Shown here piece after piece: positions 1 through 7,696 of a stretch of 64,000 nucleotides of DNA. The position numbers and the translations under genes were made by a program. Origin of the DNA: Pukyongia sp963768085 (GTDB lineage: Bacteria > Bacteroidota > Bacteroidia > Flavobacteriales > Flavobacteriaceae); contig CAVYGO010000002.1 of the NCBI GenBank assembly GCA_963768085.1, forward strand, positions 124,001 to 188,000. Reading direction: 5' to 3'. The first letter of the stretch is position 1. The number at the start of each line of letters is the position of its first letter. Under the pieces are notes generated by a model, which did not search any database, was not told the DNA's origin, and saw nothing but the letters and a program-made list of their open reading frames with translations.

Positions 1-482
1 GTAGCTCCCAATTGATTCTTAAGCAGTGGAATCTTCACTGTTTTATCATTGTAATAAGCAAGGGCCCATGGATAGACTAATTCAGTACTAACCTTTCCAT
101 TATCCTGCACTTCCACTTGTGCTGCGGTGAGCCCGAAGTTACGCAGCTGGGTCTGTATAGCTTCCCGATCCTCTTCGGTAGCCATTGGATCGATGAATTC
201 ATAATGTACATTGGAATTATAATCTGAAAACTCGTCGAGCAACTGCTTGGTTTCCTGCTGCAGCCTTTTAAATTCAGGTGGGAAATTACCTTTAAGGAAC
301 ACATCGATGATTATTGGAGAGTCCACGGATTCAATCGTTTCCTTGGCAGCTTTGGAAAGGGTATATCTTTTATCCTGGGTAAGGTCGAATCGTTTGTATA
401 CGTAGGTGCTAATTATATTCAATAACAATATCCCTGCGATAAGCAATACCAGATTCAGGGTATATTTCTTTTTTCCCTCCAT
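1..482 (-). CDS. gldG: GldG, gliding-motility ABC transporter accessory protein (partial, N-terminal part)
   Basis: The reading frame starts at an ATG at 482 and runs off the left edge of the window, so only about 160 residues are present. The N-terminus is a short basic stretch followed by one membrane segment (about residues 7-27), then the extracytoplasmic region typical of the GldG/ABC-type uncharacterized transport family, with a thioredoxin-like start (IIIDVFLKGNFPPEFKRL). The start codon shares one base with the gldF stop (TGATG), which implies translational coupling. GldG works with GldF and the ATPase GldA in a transporter needed for gliding in Flavobacterium. Identification rests on this sequence and on gldF directly upstream. 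Confidence 0.9.
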   Translation of the reverse strand, partial: MEGKKKYTLNLVLLIAGILLLNIISTYVYKRFDLTQDKRYTLSKAAKETIESVDSPIIIDVFLKGNFPPEFKRLQQETKQLLDEFSDYNSNVHYEFIDPMATEEDREAIQTQLRNFGLTAAQVEVQDNGKVSTELVYPWALAYYNDKTVKIPLLKNQLGA

Positions 483-1195
483 CAACGTCTTTGCAATTTA
501 AAGATGGTAAATGCTAAGAACAATAGTGTAACACTGAGAAAATAGATCAAATCCCGGGTGTCAAGAACACCTCTGGAAACACTATCAAAATGGGCTTTCA
601 TCCCAAGTTTTTCAAATGCCAGATCTGAATTGATCGATGCCAGGCCTTCAAATCCATAGTACAAAAGAAAACAAAGAAAAACTGAGATTAGAAATGCCAC
701 AATTTGATTTTGAGACAATGAAGAACCAAATATTCCGATAGCTGTGAAGGCTGCCGTGAGAAACAGTAAACCCAGATACGAACCTAAGGTGCTTCCAAGG
801 TCCCAGTTTCCTGCCGGATTACCCAGATCTGATATGGTAAATATATACAGTAAAGTAGGGGATAAGGCGATAATTATGAGAAAGATCGAACCCAGGTATT
901 TACCTCCAACAATACTGCGAATAGAGAGTGGTTTCGTAAGTAAAAGTTCAAGGGTGCCTTGTTTCAGTTCATCACTAAAAGATCGCATGGTTACAGCGGG
1001 TATTAGGAATAACAATATCCATGGTGCCAGTTCGAAGAGAGGGGCCAGATCGGCAAACCCGGAATCGAATATGTTGAAATCCCCACTGAACACCCACAGA
1101 AATAAACCATTAACAACCAAAAACAAGCCGATTACCAGATATCCTATCGGACTGGCAAAAAACGATTGTATTTCTTTTTTAATTATCGCTGTCAT
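482..1195 (-). CDS. gldF: GldF, gliding-motility ABC transporter permease
   Basis: A 237-residue integral membrane protein with about six hydrophobic segments, starting with an amphipathic N-terminus (MTAIIKKEIQSFFASPIGY) typical of ABC-2 type permeases. The conserved region around residues 65-95 (MRSFSDELKQGTLELLLTKP) is the ABC-2 permease signature. The ATG at 1195 is preferred over an in-frame TTG one codon upstream because it overlaps the preceding stop in a TGATG arrangement. gldG follows with the same kind of overlap. Together with GldA, encoded elsewhere, it forms the transporter required for gliding in Flavobacterium johnsoniae; the transported substrate is not known. Confidence 0.95.
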   Translation of the reverse strand: MTAIIKKEIQSFFASPIGYLVIGLFLVVNGLFLWVFSGDFNIFDSGFADLAPLFELAPWILLFLIPAVTMRSFSDELKQGTLELLLTKPLSIRSIVGGKYLGSIFLIIIALSPTLLYIFTISDLGNPAGNWDLGSTLGSYLGLLFLTAAFTAIGIFGSSLSQNQIVAFLISVFLCFLLYYGFEGLASINSDLAFEKLGMKAHFDSVSRGVLDTRDLIYFLSVTLLFLAFTIFKLQRR

Positions 1196-1491
1196 CAATT
1201 CAAACTATGCAGGGTATCGACACTATAGGCCTGCGCATTAGTACGAAATTTACTTTTTGTTGTTGCCCATACTTCCTTAAAAAAATCGCTATTTCTGTAG
1301 TACTCCAGATCGCTAACTTTTTCCCATTTACTGTATGTAAAAAAGATTTCCGGATTATTTTTATCTCGATAGAGTTCCAGGAAGCAACAACCGGGAAATG
1401 CACGGATCTTTTCCTTGATACGATCAAAATTAGCAAGAAATGCAGGGATTTCCGCTTCAATAAATTCCATTTTTACAATTCTTGTGAACAT
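1195..1491 (-). CDS. ABM-fold (antibiotic biosynthesis monooxygenase-like) small protein
   Basis: This 98-residue protein starts with FTRIVKMEF and contains the FLELYRD and FFTYSKWE strand segments of the dimeric alpha/beta-barrel ABM superfamily (YgiN-like quinol monooxygenase or heme-degrading relatives). Its length is normal for a single ABM domain. Whether it is an oxygenase cannot be decided from the sequence. It lies between the SAM hydroxide adenosyltransferase gene and gldF, with 19 bp upstream and a one-base stop/start overlap downstream, so it is probably co-transcribed with the gld genes. Confidence 0.8.
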   Translation of the reverse strand: MFTRIVKMEFIEAEIPAFLANFDRIKEKIRAFPGCCFLELYRDKNNPEIFFTYSKWEKVSDLEYYRNSDFFKEVWATTKSKFRTNAQAYSVDTLHSLN

Positions 1492-1510
1492 AGTTTAAAT
1501 TTCATACTAC

Positions 1511-2341
1511 TTATAGAAAATTCACGGTAATAGTATCCCTGTATTCCAATCCAAATAGTGAGGATGCACTACCCACGGTAGTAGGGTTACTCTTATAGAT
1601 CGCCAACTCAAGATATCCTCCGGAATTCCATAGTGCGAGTTTCTTTCCATCTTCTTCCCGTTTTTCAGCGGGGAGATCAAAATTGATCGCATCACTGTAA
1701 TTGTCATGCACTTCAGAAAATGATGCGGTGCGGGCCATGATCCTGTACGACCGCCCTTTACCTATTTTATCGAACATGCTACGTGTAATATTACTTACTA
1801 CATTTCCATAATTGTCGATATAAATAACATTCCCGATGATCTGGTTATTTTCCTGGTTTACAACAGGACGTATACCCGTTAACTCTTTGATTTTTGTGAT
1901 ATTTTTACCTATCACTTCAAGGGTTCCTCCACGGGCGATATGGCAAGCAACTTTTACAAATACGTCCAATACCGGGAAATTGCTGTTAATGCGCTCGTGA
2001 ATGTTGATCTCGACGATTTTTTCCGGTTTTATTTCCGAAGTAAGCATCGAAATTATACCGTTGTTCGCACAAATAAAATAATGTCCGTCCAGGAAGACAG
2101 CCAAATGCTTGTTTTCCGGCGTAAGACCGGAGTCAATACCGATAATGTGAATACTGCCCGCCGGAAAACTCTTATAGGCGTTCTGAATTATATACGCTGC
2201 TTCCGTAATATGAAATGGAGAAATAGAATGTGAAATATCAACAATTCGCATACTTTCCAATTCGCTGTAGATCGCTCCTTTTACCCCACCAACAAAGTGA
2301 TCTTTCTCTCCGAAATCGGTTGTGAGGGTAATTATTGGCAT
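1511..2341 (-). CDS. SAM hydroxide adenosyltransferase (DUF62 / chlorinase-fluorinase family)
   Basis: A 276-residue protein with the family's N-terminal signature TDFGEKDHFVGGVKG and the later NNGIIS, VACHIARG and YIDNYGNVVSNI segments. The family (fluorinase, chlorinase and the common DUF62 enzymes) uses S-adenosylmethionine; the widespread bacterial members hydrolyse it to adenosine and methionine. I see nothing pointing to a halogenase, and the housekeeping context fits the hydrolytic type. It is the first gene of a minus-strand run leading to gldFG and is divergent from the PhoH gene. Confidence 0.9.
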   Translation of the reverse strand: MPIITLTTDFGEKDHFVGGVKGAIYSELESMRIVDISHSISPFHITEAAYIIQNAYKSFPAGSIHIIGIDSGLTPENKHLAVFLDGHYFICANNGIISMLTSEIKPEKIVEINIHERINSNFPVLDVFVKVACHIARGGTLEVIGKNITKIKELTGIRPVVNQENNQIIGNVIYIDNYGNVVSNITRSMFDKIGKGRSYRIMARTASFSEVHDNYSDAINFDLPAEKREEDGKKLALWNSGGYLELAIYKSNPTTVGSASSLFGLEYRDTITVNFL

Positions 2342-2389
2342 CTAATAAATTGTTGATATTTTTTTAAAACTACTACCGCAAAAATAGGG

Positions 2390-2397
2390 TACTTTTG
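2390..2397 (+). promoter_or_regulatory. Bacteroidota -7 promoter element upstream of the PhoH gene
   Basis: TACTTTTG matches the Bacteroidota -7 consensus TAnnTTTG. It lies about 57 bp upstream of the PhoH start codon in the divergent spacer. No clear TTTG -33 box is seen about 19 bp further upstream, so the call rests mainly on the -7 match and position. Confidence 0.5.
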
Positions 2398-2453
2398 CGA
2401 GTAGAAAAACTATATTTACACGAAGTACAATATCCTAATAAATAAAACCGCTT

Positions 2454-3407
2454 TTGAACGAACTTATTATTGAATTGACTGAAATTAGCCCACGCGATTT
2501 TTTCGGACTTCAGAACGCTAATATCGACCTCCTTAAAAAATATTTCCCCAAGCTCAAGATTGTCGCTCGAGGTAGTAAAATAAAAGCCTACGGTGATGAA
2601 GAAATACTTGAAGAGTTTGACACTCGACTCACCATGCTCCTCGAACATTTTGCCAAATATAATAAGCTGGATGAAAATTCTATTGAAAGAGTACTTCAAA
2701 GCGATAGCAGTGCAGATTATGAAACATCGGCAAGTAGCGGAGAGGTACTTGTTCATGGAGTAAGTGGGAAATTGATTAAGGCTCAGACTGCCAACCAGAG
2801 AAAGCTGGTACAACTCGCTCAGACGAATGACCTTGTGTTCGCGATAGGACCGGCAGGAACTGGAAAGACATATACCGGCGTGGCAATGGCTGTAAAAGCG
2901 CTGAAAGAAAAACAGGTTAGAAGGATTGTATTAACCAGGCCCGCTGTTGAAGCTGGAGAAAACCTTGGATTCTTACCAGGTGATCTCAAAGAAAAGCTAG
3001 ACCCTTATATGCAACCTCTTTACGATGCACTTCGTGATATGATCCCCCATGAAAAGCTGGATTCGCATATTGAAAAAGGCGTCATTCAGATAGCGCCCCT
3101 GGCGTTTATGCGCGGGAGGACTCTGGATAATGCATTCGTAATTTTAGATGAGGCCCAGAATACAACACATGCTCAAATGAAAATGTTCCTGACCCGTATG
3201 GGTAAGAATGCAAAGTTTATGATCACCGGTGACCCAGGTCAGATCGACTTGCCAAGAAGAGTAATTTCGGGATTGAAAGAAGCCCTGTTGATACTGAAAG
3301 ACGTTGATGGTGTTGGGATGGTATACCTGGACGATAAGGATGTGATTCGTCACCGCCTGGTGAAAAAGGTTATAGCGGCTTATAAGGAGATTGAAAATAG
3401 AAACTAA
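2454..3407 (+). CDS. PhoH-family ATPase (YbeZ-like)
   Basis: A 317-residue protein with an N-terminal KH-like region (residues 1-100) and a PhoH ATPase domain. Walker A is GPAGTGKT at about residues 132-139 and Walker B is VILDEAQN at about 229-236. The TRPAVEAGE and TGDPGQIDLP segments are typical of the YbeZ type, linked to ribosome maturation and RNA metabolism. Translation apparently begins at TTG (2454), which gives the usual family N-terminus MNELIIELTEISPRDFFG; no in-frame ATG fits as well. The stop overlaps the purC start by one base (TAATG), so the two are coupled. Confidence 0.92.
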   Translation: MNELIIELTEISPRDFFGLQNANIDLLKKYFPKLKIVARGSKIKAYGDEEILEEFDTRLTMLLEHFAKYNKLDENSIERVLQSDSSADYETSASSGEVLVHGVSGKLIKAQTANQRKLVQLAQTNDLVFAIGPAGTGKTYTGVAMAVKALKEKQVRRIVLTRPAVEAGENLGFLPGDLKEKLDPYMQPLYDALRDMIPHEKLDSHIEKGVIQIAPLAFMRGRTLDNAFVILDEAQNTTHAQMKMFLTRMGKNAKFMITGDPGQIDLPRRVISGLKEALLILKDVDGVGMVYLDDKDVIRHRLVKKVIAAYKEIENRN

Positions 3408-4357
3408 TGAGCACTACTATTACCGATACCAATTTTAATTTTCCCGGACAGCAAAGCGTGTATAAGGGTAAAGTTCGAGAAGTATACCGACTAAAAGACG
3501 ATCTGTTGGTGATGATAGCTACCGACCGTCTGAGTGCTTTCGATGTGGTCATGCCGAAAGGGATTCCTTATAAGGGTCAGATCCTGAATCAGATCGCTAC
3601 CAAGATGATGAAAGAAACCGAGGACCTGGTTCCTAACTGGTTGTTGGCGACACCTGATCCCAATGTGGCTGTAGGTATTGCATGCGAACCATTTAAGGTA
3701 GAGATGGTGATTAGGGGATATTTGAGCGGCCATGCAGCCAGAGAATATAAAGCGGGCAAACGCTTGTTATGTGGTGTGTCTATGCCCGACGGCATGATAG
3801 AAAATGATAAGTTCCCTGAACCTATCATTACTCCTGCTACCAAGGCAGAGAAGGGGAATCATGATGAAGATATATCACGGGAAGATATACTGAAGCGTGG
3901 AATAGTTTCGGAAGAAGATTATATTCAACTCGAAGATTACACCCGGAAGCTGTTCCGGCGAGGCAGCGAAATTGCAGCGGAACGTGGATTGATACTGGTG
4001 GATACGAAATATGAATTTGGTAAAACAAAAGAAGGTAAAATAGTACTCATCGATGAGATTCACACGCCTGATTCCTCTCGATATTTTTATGCTGAAGGCT
4101 ATTCAGAAAGACAAGAAAAAGGAGAGGCCCAGAAACAACTTTCCAAAGAGTTTGTGCGTCAGTGGCTCATTGCTAATGGCTTCCAGGGTCTTGAAGGCCA
4201 GGAGGTACCGTTTATGAGTGACGAATACATTGAAACGGTTTCAGCCAGGTATATTGAACTTTTCGAAAATATCACCGGGGAAACCTTTGTAAAGGCGGAG
4301 GTGTCTAATATTCTGCATCGGATAGAAAAGAATGTATTGGCCTATCTGATGTCCTAA
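3407..4357 (+). CDS. purC: Phosphoribosylaminoimidazole-succinocarboxamide synthase (SAICAR synthetase)
   Basis: PurC catalyses ATP-dependent ligation of aspartate to CAIR in purine synthesis. The 316-residue protein shows YKGKVREVY near residue 18, the ATDRLSAFDV motif, the RGYLSGHAAREYKAG region and the VLIDEIHTPDSSRYF segment, all typical of the longer eukaryote/Bacteroidota-like PurC form. It is translationally coupled to the PhoH gene. Its 3' end overlaps the convergent FG-GAP protein gene by four bases. Confidence 0.97.
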   Translation: MSTTITDTNFNFPGQQSVYKGKVREVYRLKDDLLVMIATDRLSAFDVVMPKGIPYKGQILNQIATKMMKETEDLVPNWLLATPDPNVAVGIACEPFKVEMVIRGYLSGHAAREYKAGKRLLCGVSMPDGMIENDKFPEPIITPATKAEKGNHDEDISREDILKRGIVSEEDYIQLEDYTRKLFRRGSEIAAERGLILVDTKYEFGKTKEGKIVLIDEIHTPDSSRYFYAEGYSERQEKGEAQKQLSKEFVRQWLIANGFQGLEGQEVPFMSDEYIETVSARYIELFENITGETFVKAEVSNILHRIEKNVLAYLMS

Positions 4358-7300
4358 TTCCTAACTTCGAGGATATCGGGATACGCTATTTCATACGTAG
4401 TGTTCGATTGAAGATCACTCAGCGAGACAAGAGTCCCATTGCTCCATCTAACGGTTGCAGACACGCTGTGAGCCTTGCCTAGTCCAAAATGCTGCTGTTT
4501 AGGATGTACCGATAAATAACCTGTAGTGCTGTGTATCTCCCGCCAGATCCTCCTGTTTTCAGAAGTTGTAAGAATAAGGGTCGACCCAATTGCATCCCGA
4601 TTGACTTTAGCTTTAGGGTCCCCGATTAATTTGATCTTTATCCAGTTATTGGAAGCAGGATTATTATTCTCTAACAGATCGGCGTTATCGTGATAATTGT
4701 TTATGATTATGTCCAGATCTCCGTCTGAATCGAAATCAAGATAAGCCGCAGATCGTGCATTGCTGTTCAGGTCCAAACCATATTCTTCGGCTTTGTTCAT
4801 TAGAACACCACCTTCATTTACAAATAGCACATTCTTTTCACGGTCACTTTCAGCATATACAATGGATTTCGACTGTTCCGCCCGTTCGAAATAAAATGGA
4901 TTTTCAGAAGAATAAACACTAAAATCGTTCATCCCATTTAAACAGTACAGGTCCTGATCTCCGTCATTGTCGAAATCGAAGAAATCCGCATCCCATGACC
5001 AGCCTGTGGCAGAATATCCCCTGCCAATGTTATCGGACAATGAATACTTCGGCATCATATCACCTGCAACCGAAGAAAGGAAGAGATCATTTGCTTCGAT
5101 AGTTCGGATATTCGCCATTTTCTCAGGATCGAATTTCATTTGCATCTCGGCATTCGGACTCACATACTTTTCTTCTTTCTGCATGACCACGATATTCGAT
5201 ATATAAAGATCGGGATATAGATCATTATTTAGGTCGGTTATACCTATGTTCATTGTATATGAAGGCTTATCGGTGCCAAGTTGAGCACTCACCTCTGTGA
5301 ATTTTCCCGATGACGAATTCAGGTAATACTTGTTTTTACCGAAATCGTTACCCACTATCAGGTCCTGAAGGCCGTCCTGATTAAGATCGGTATGGCCAAC
5401 CGCCTGGGTCCATCCGGTATTGGAACCAATATCCTCTGTGAAAACCACCTCTACGAACTGAAAGTTACCCAGATTCCTGAACAATTTATTAGGCATACCA
5501 TTCTGGTTATCCCTGCTTAAGGTGGGCAGTTTCCCTTCCGGATAATTTCCGAAGTAACCAATAAAAATGTCCAGTAACCCATCATTATCAAAATCCAATG
5601 CGGTTGCAGGACCCCCAACGGCATACTCTCCGCCAAGATTCGCATCTTTGGTTACATCATGAAATTCAGTTCCGTTTACATTGTGGTACATCCTATGGGG
5701 TTCATTCACATACGTAATGAAGATATCCTGCAGACCATCATTATTGAAATCTGCAATGATTGGTTGTCTGGGTTCTCCATAGGAGTTCGAAGTTTCATTC
5801 CAGTGATTGATGCCGGCCAATTCGGTGATATCCTGCCATGGTCCCAAAGAGGTATTCAGGAATAATTTATTTCCGAAGCCACTTAACAATAAAACATCCG
5901 CTAAGCCATCACCATTAATATCTTCAGCGGCCACGCCAGAACCACCAAAAGCAGGAGGAACAGATAGCTTTATAACGCCTTCGTCCTCGGACACGGCGTA
6001 CGACCGGATGAGTCGATTTAACCAGTCTGCAGATTTATGAGCGAAATTAAGACCCACCTTTTCATTGGCCTGGATGAACTTATAAGAGTTCCCTTCGGAA
6101 TTCGAGGAGACTATGTTGGATCCTTTTACAGGAGTTCCGGCAAAGTCGTATGTGCTGATGAGATTCTGAATTTTTTTGAAACCTCTGTTAAGGTCTTCGA
6201 TTTCCAATATAGATTTTCCAGCTTTCCTGGATTCTTCTCCTGCCAGCCGCAATACCAGGACCCCAAGTTCAGCTATTCCCTCCACCAGTTGTTCCGCGGC
6301 ATTGGGGTCTATGCTTTTCAAGGGTTTCTCCTGAAGATCATCGATAGCGTAGCCCAAAATACGCCAGTGAAAGCCACTATCCCGAAAAGCATCCAAATCA
6401 TAGGATTCAACGGTTATCTGCCCTGAACCACTGTTGGGAAAGAATGTGACATCCTCAAATGAATTAGTATTGGAAGGTAAGAAAAGTTGTATCGCTTGTT
6501 TTACATCCTGAGCGCGGATAATTGCATTTTCCGATTTCTTGGCATTTGCATCGGATTGAATGAGCAACTCCTTGGCGAATTCTACCAGTGATTCCAAATA
6601 ATACGCGCGCAGCTCATCAGATTCGGTTTTGCCTACCGGCCATTTTTGCCGCGCAAAATATACCTGTATATTCCGAAGGAAAACACTGGCAGATAAATTA
6701 TTGTATTTTTCATAAGACCGAACTTTCTGGGCGATAATCTCTTTGGCGAGTGTATTGTGATTCAAGGAGGGTTCCGGCTTTCTAATCTTGGGGAGGGTTG
6801 CCTTTGCAAAGGTACCATTTCGTGATTCACTTAATATCAGGATCCAACTTTCTTTAAGGCGTTTTTTAGAAATTCGGGTCTCATTTGATTTTCGGGCATT
6901 TATATCCGCAATTTTCAGGACCACTAGTGTGAGTAAATTGACGTAATCGTTGATCAGTTGCAATGCTTCTGTATCCGGAGGTAATAAGTTTGAATTACCG
7001 GCGAAGATAAGATCCTGCTCTACCGAAAGAAGCGATCTGTAACCATAAGAAACAGACGAGTACTGCCTGAAATCCTTATTCTTAATGGTGATCGTTCCAG
7101 TAGTTAACTTATAATAATAATCGCCGTTTTCCGCATTACCATATTCGGAGATACCTTGCAAGACCTCTTTAATTTGGGACCTTGTGATATTTTCAGATCT
7201 TTGTTTTAAAGCCAGTTCGGTTCCCTTTTCCTTCAGGTAATATATCAATGTCTTTTGAAAATCGATCTTAAAATTACGAGCATCATCATCCAGGGGTGTT

Positions 7301-7479
7301 CCAAACATAAAATCCTCGAGACGGTTAGCGGTAGCATAGCACTTGGGATCCTTGTCCTTCTCCAGGTCGTAGATCTTCTGAATAATATCCGATATACCCG
7401 ATGAGGTTTGGGAGAAAACGAAACCGCTGTTACACATCAGTAATAAGGAGCATCCAATGATAAAACTTTGTATTCGCAT
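4354..7479 (-). CDS. Large exported FG-GAP/VCBS repeat protein with C-terminal ASPIC/UnbV domain
   Basis: This 1041-residue protein has a signal peptide (about residues 1-23, ending VFSQ) and three parts. Residues 24-490 form a mostly helical region with no motif I recognise. Residues about 500-950 carry at least seven FG-GAP/VCBS calcium-binding-like blades, for example EDINGDGLADVLLLSG, ADFNNDGLQDIFI, LDFDNDGLLDIFIG and FFDFDNDGDQDLYCLNG. The last 90 residues are an ASPIC/UnbV domain (WREIHSTTGYLSVHPKQQHF, then VRWSNGT). The family is secreted and probably forms a beta-propeller; the biochemical role is unknown. A second ASPIC/UnbV protein is encoded at about 22.9-26.2 kb but lacks this long N-terminal region. 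Confidence 0.85.
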   Translation of the reverse strand: MRIQSFIIGCSLLLMCNSGFVFSQTSSGISDIIQKIYDLEKDKDPKCYATANRLEDFMFGTPLDDDARNFKIDFQKTLIYYLKEKGTELALKQRSENITRSQIKEVLQGISEYGNAENGDYYYKLTTGTITIKNKDFRQYSSVSYGYRSLLSVEQDLIFAGNSNLLPPDTEALQLINDYVNLLTLVVLKIADINARKSNETRISKKRLKESWILILSESRNGTFAKATLPKIRKPEPSLNHNTLAKEIIAQKVRSYEKYNNLSASVFLRNIQVYFARQKWPVGKTESDELRAYYLESLVEFAKELLIQSDANAKKSENAIIRAQDVKQAIQLFLPSNTNSFEDVTFFPNSGSGQITVESYDLDAFRDSGFHWRILGYAIDDLQEKPLKSIDPNAAEQLVEGIAELGVLVLRLAGEESRKAGKSILEIEDLNRGFKKIQNLISTYDFAGTPVKGSNIVSSNSEGNSYKFIQANEKVGLNFAHKSADWLNRLIRSYAVSEDEGVIKLSVPPAFGGSGVAAEDINGDGLADVLLLSGFGNKLFLNTSLGPWQDITELAGINHWNETSNSYGEPRQPIIADFNNDGLQDIFITYVNEPHRMYHNVNGTEFHDVTKDANLGGEYAVGGPATALDFDNDGLLDIFIGYFGNYPEGKLPTLSRDNQNGMPNKLFRNLGNFQFVEVVFTEDIGSNTGWTQAVGHTDLNQDGLQDLIVGNDFGKNKYYLNSSSGKFTEVSAQLGTDKPSYTMNIGITDLNNDLYPDLYISNIVVMQKEEKYVSPNAEMQMKFDPEKMANIRTIEANDLFLSSVAGDMMPKYSLSDNIGRGYSATGWSWDADFFDFDNDGDQDLYCLNGMNDFSVYSSENPFYFERAEQSKSIVYAESDREKNVLFVNEGGVLMNKAEEYGLDLNSNARSAAYLDFDSDGDLDIIINNYHDNADLLENNNPASNNWIKIKLIGDPKAKVNRDAIGSTLILTTSENRRIWREIHSTTGYLSVHPKQQHFGLGKAHSVSATVRWSNGTLVSLSDLQSNTTYEIAYPDILEVRN

Positions 7480-7696
7480 AAGGTAAATATATCTAATTGT
7501 TCAGCCGATATTTAACAATTACAGATTAAAAGTTCAATGTCTTTGGTTATAAACTTAGTGAATAATCGTAGAACTACAGATAATAACTATTGGTCGTTCA
7601 TTACACTCCATTCAACGATTATTTAATTTAAACTGTGTAAATCAGACAATTCTGTTTATCTTAATATTCGTTATTTCTAACTAAACCAACCGTATT

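Noticed and set aside
1511..2341. Fluorinase or chlorinase for halometabolite synthesis
   Set aside because: The family signature fits the common SAM-hydrolysing group, and there are no halometabolite genes nearby.
2373..2813. Minus-strand open frame opposite the PhoH gene
   Set aside because: It is a shadow of the PhoH coding frame, covers its promoter and has no family features. The same holds for 744-1241, 45165-45782 and 62132-62347.
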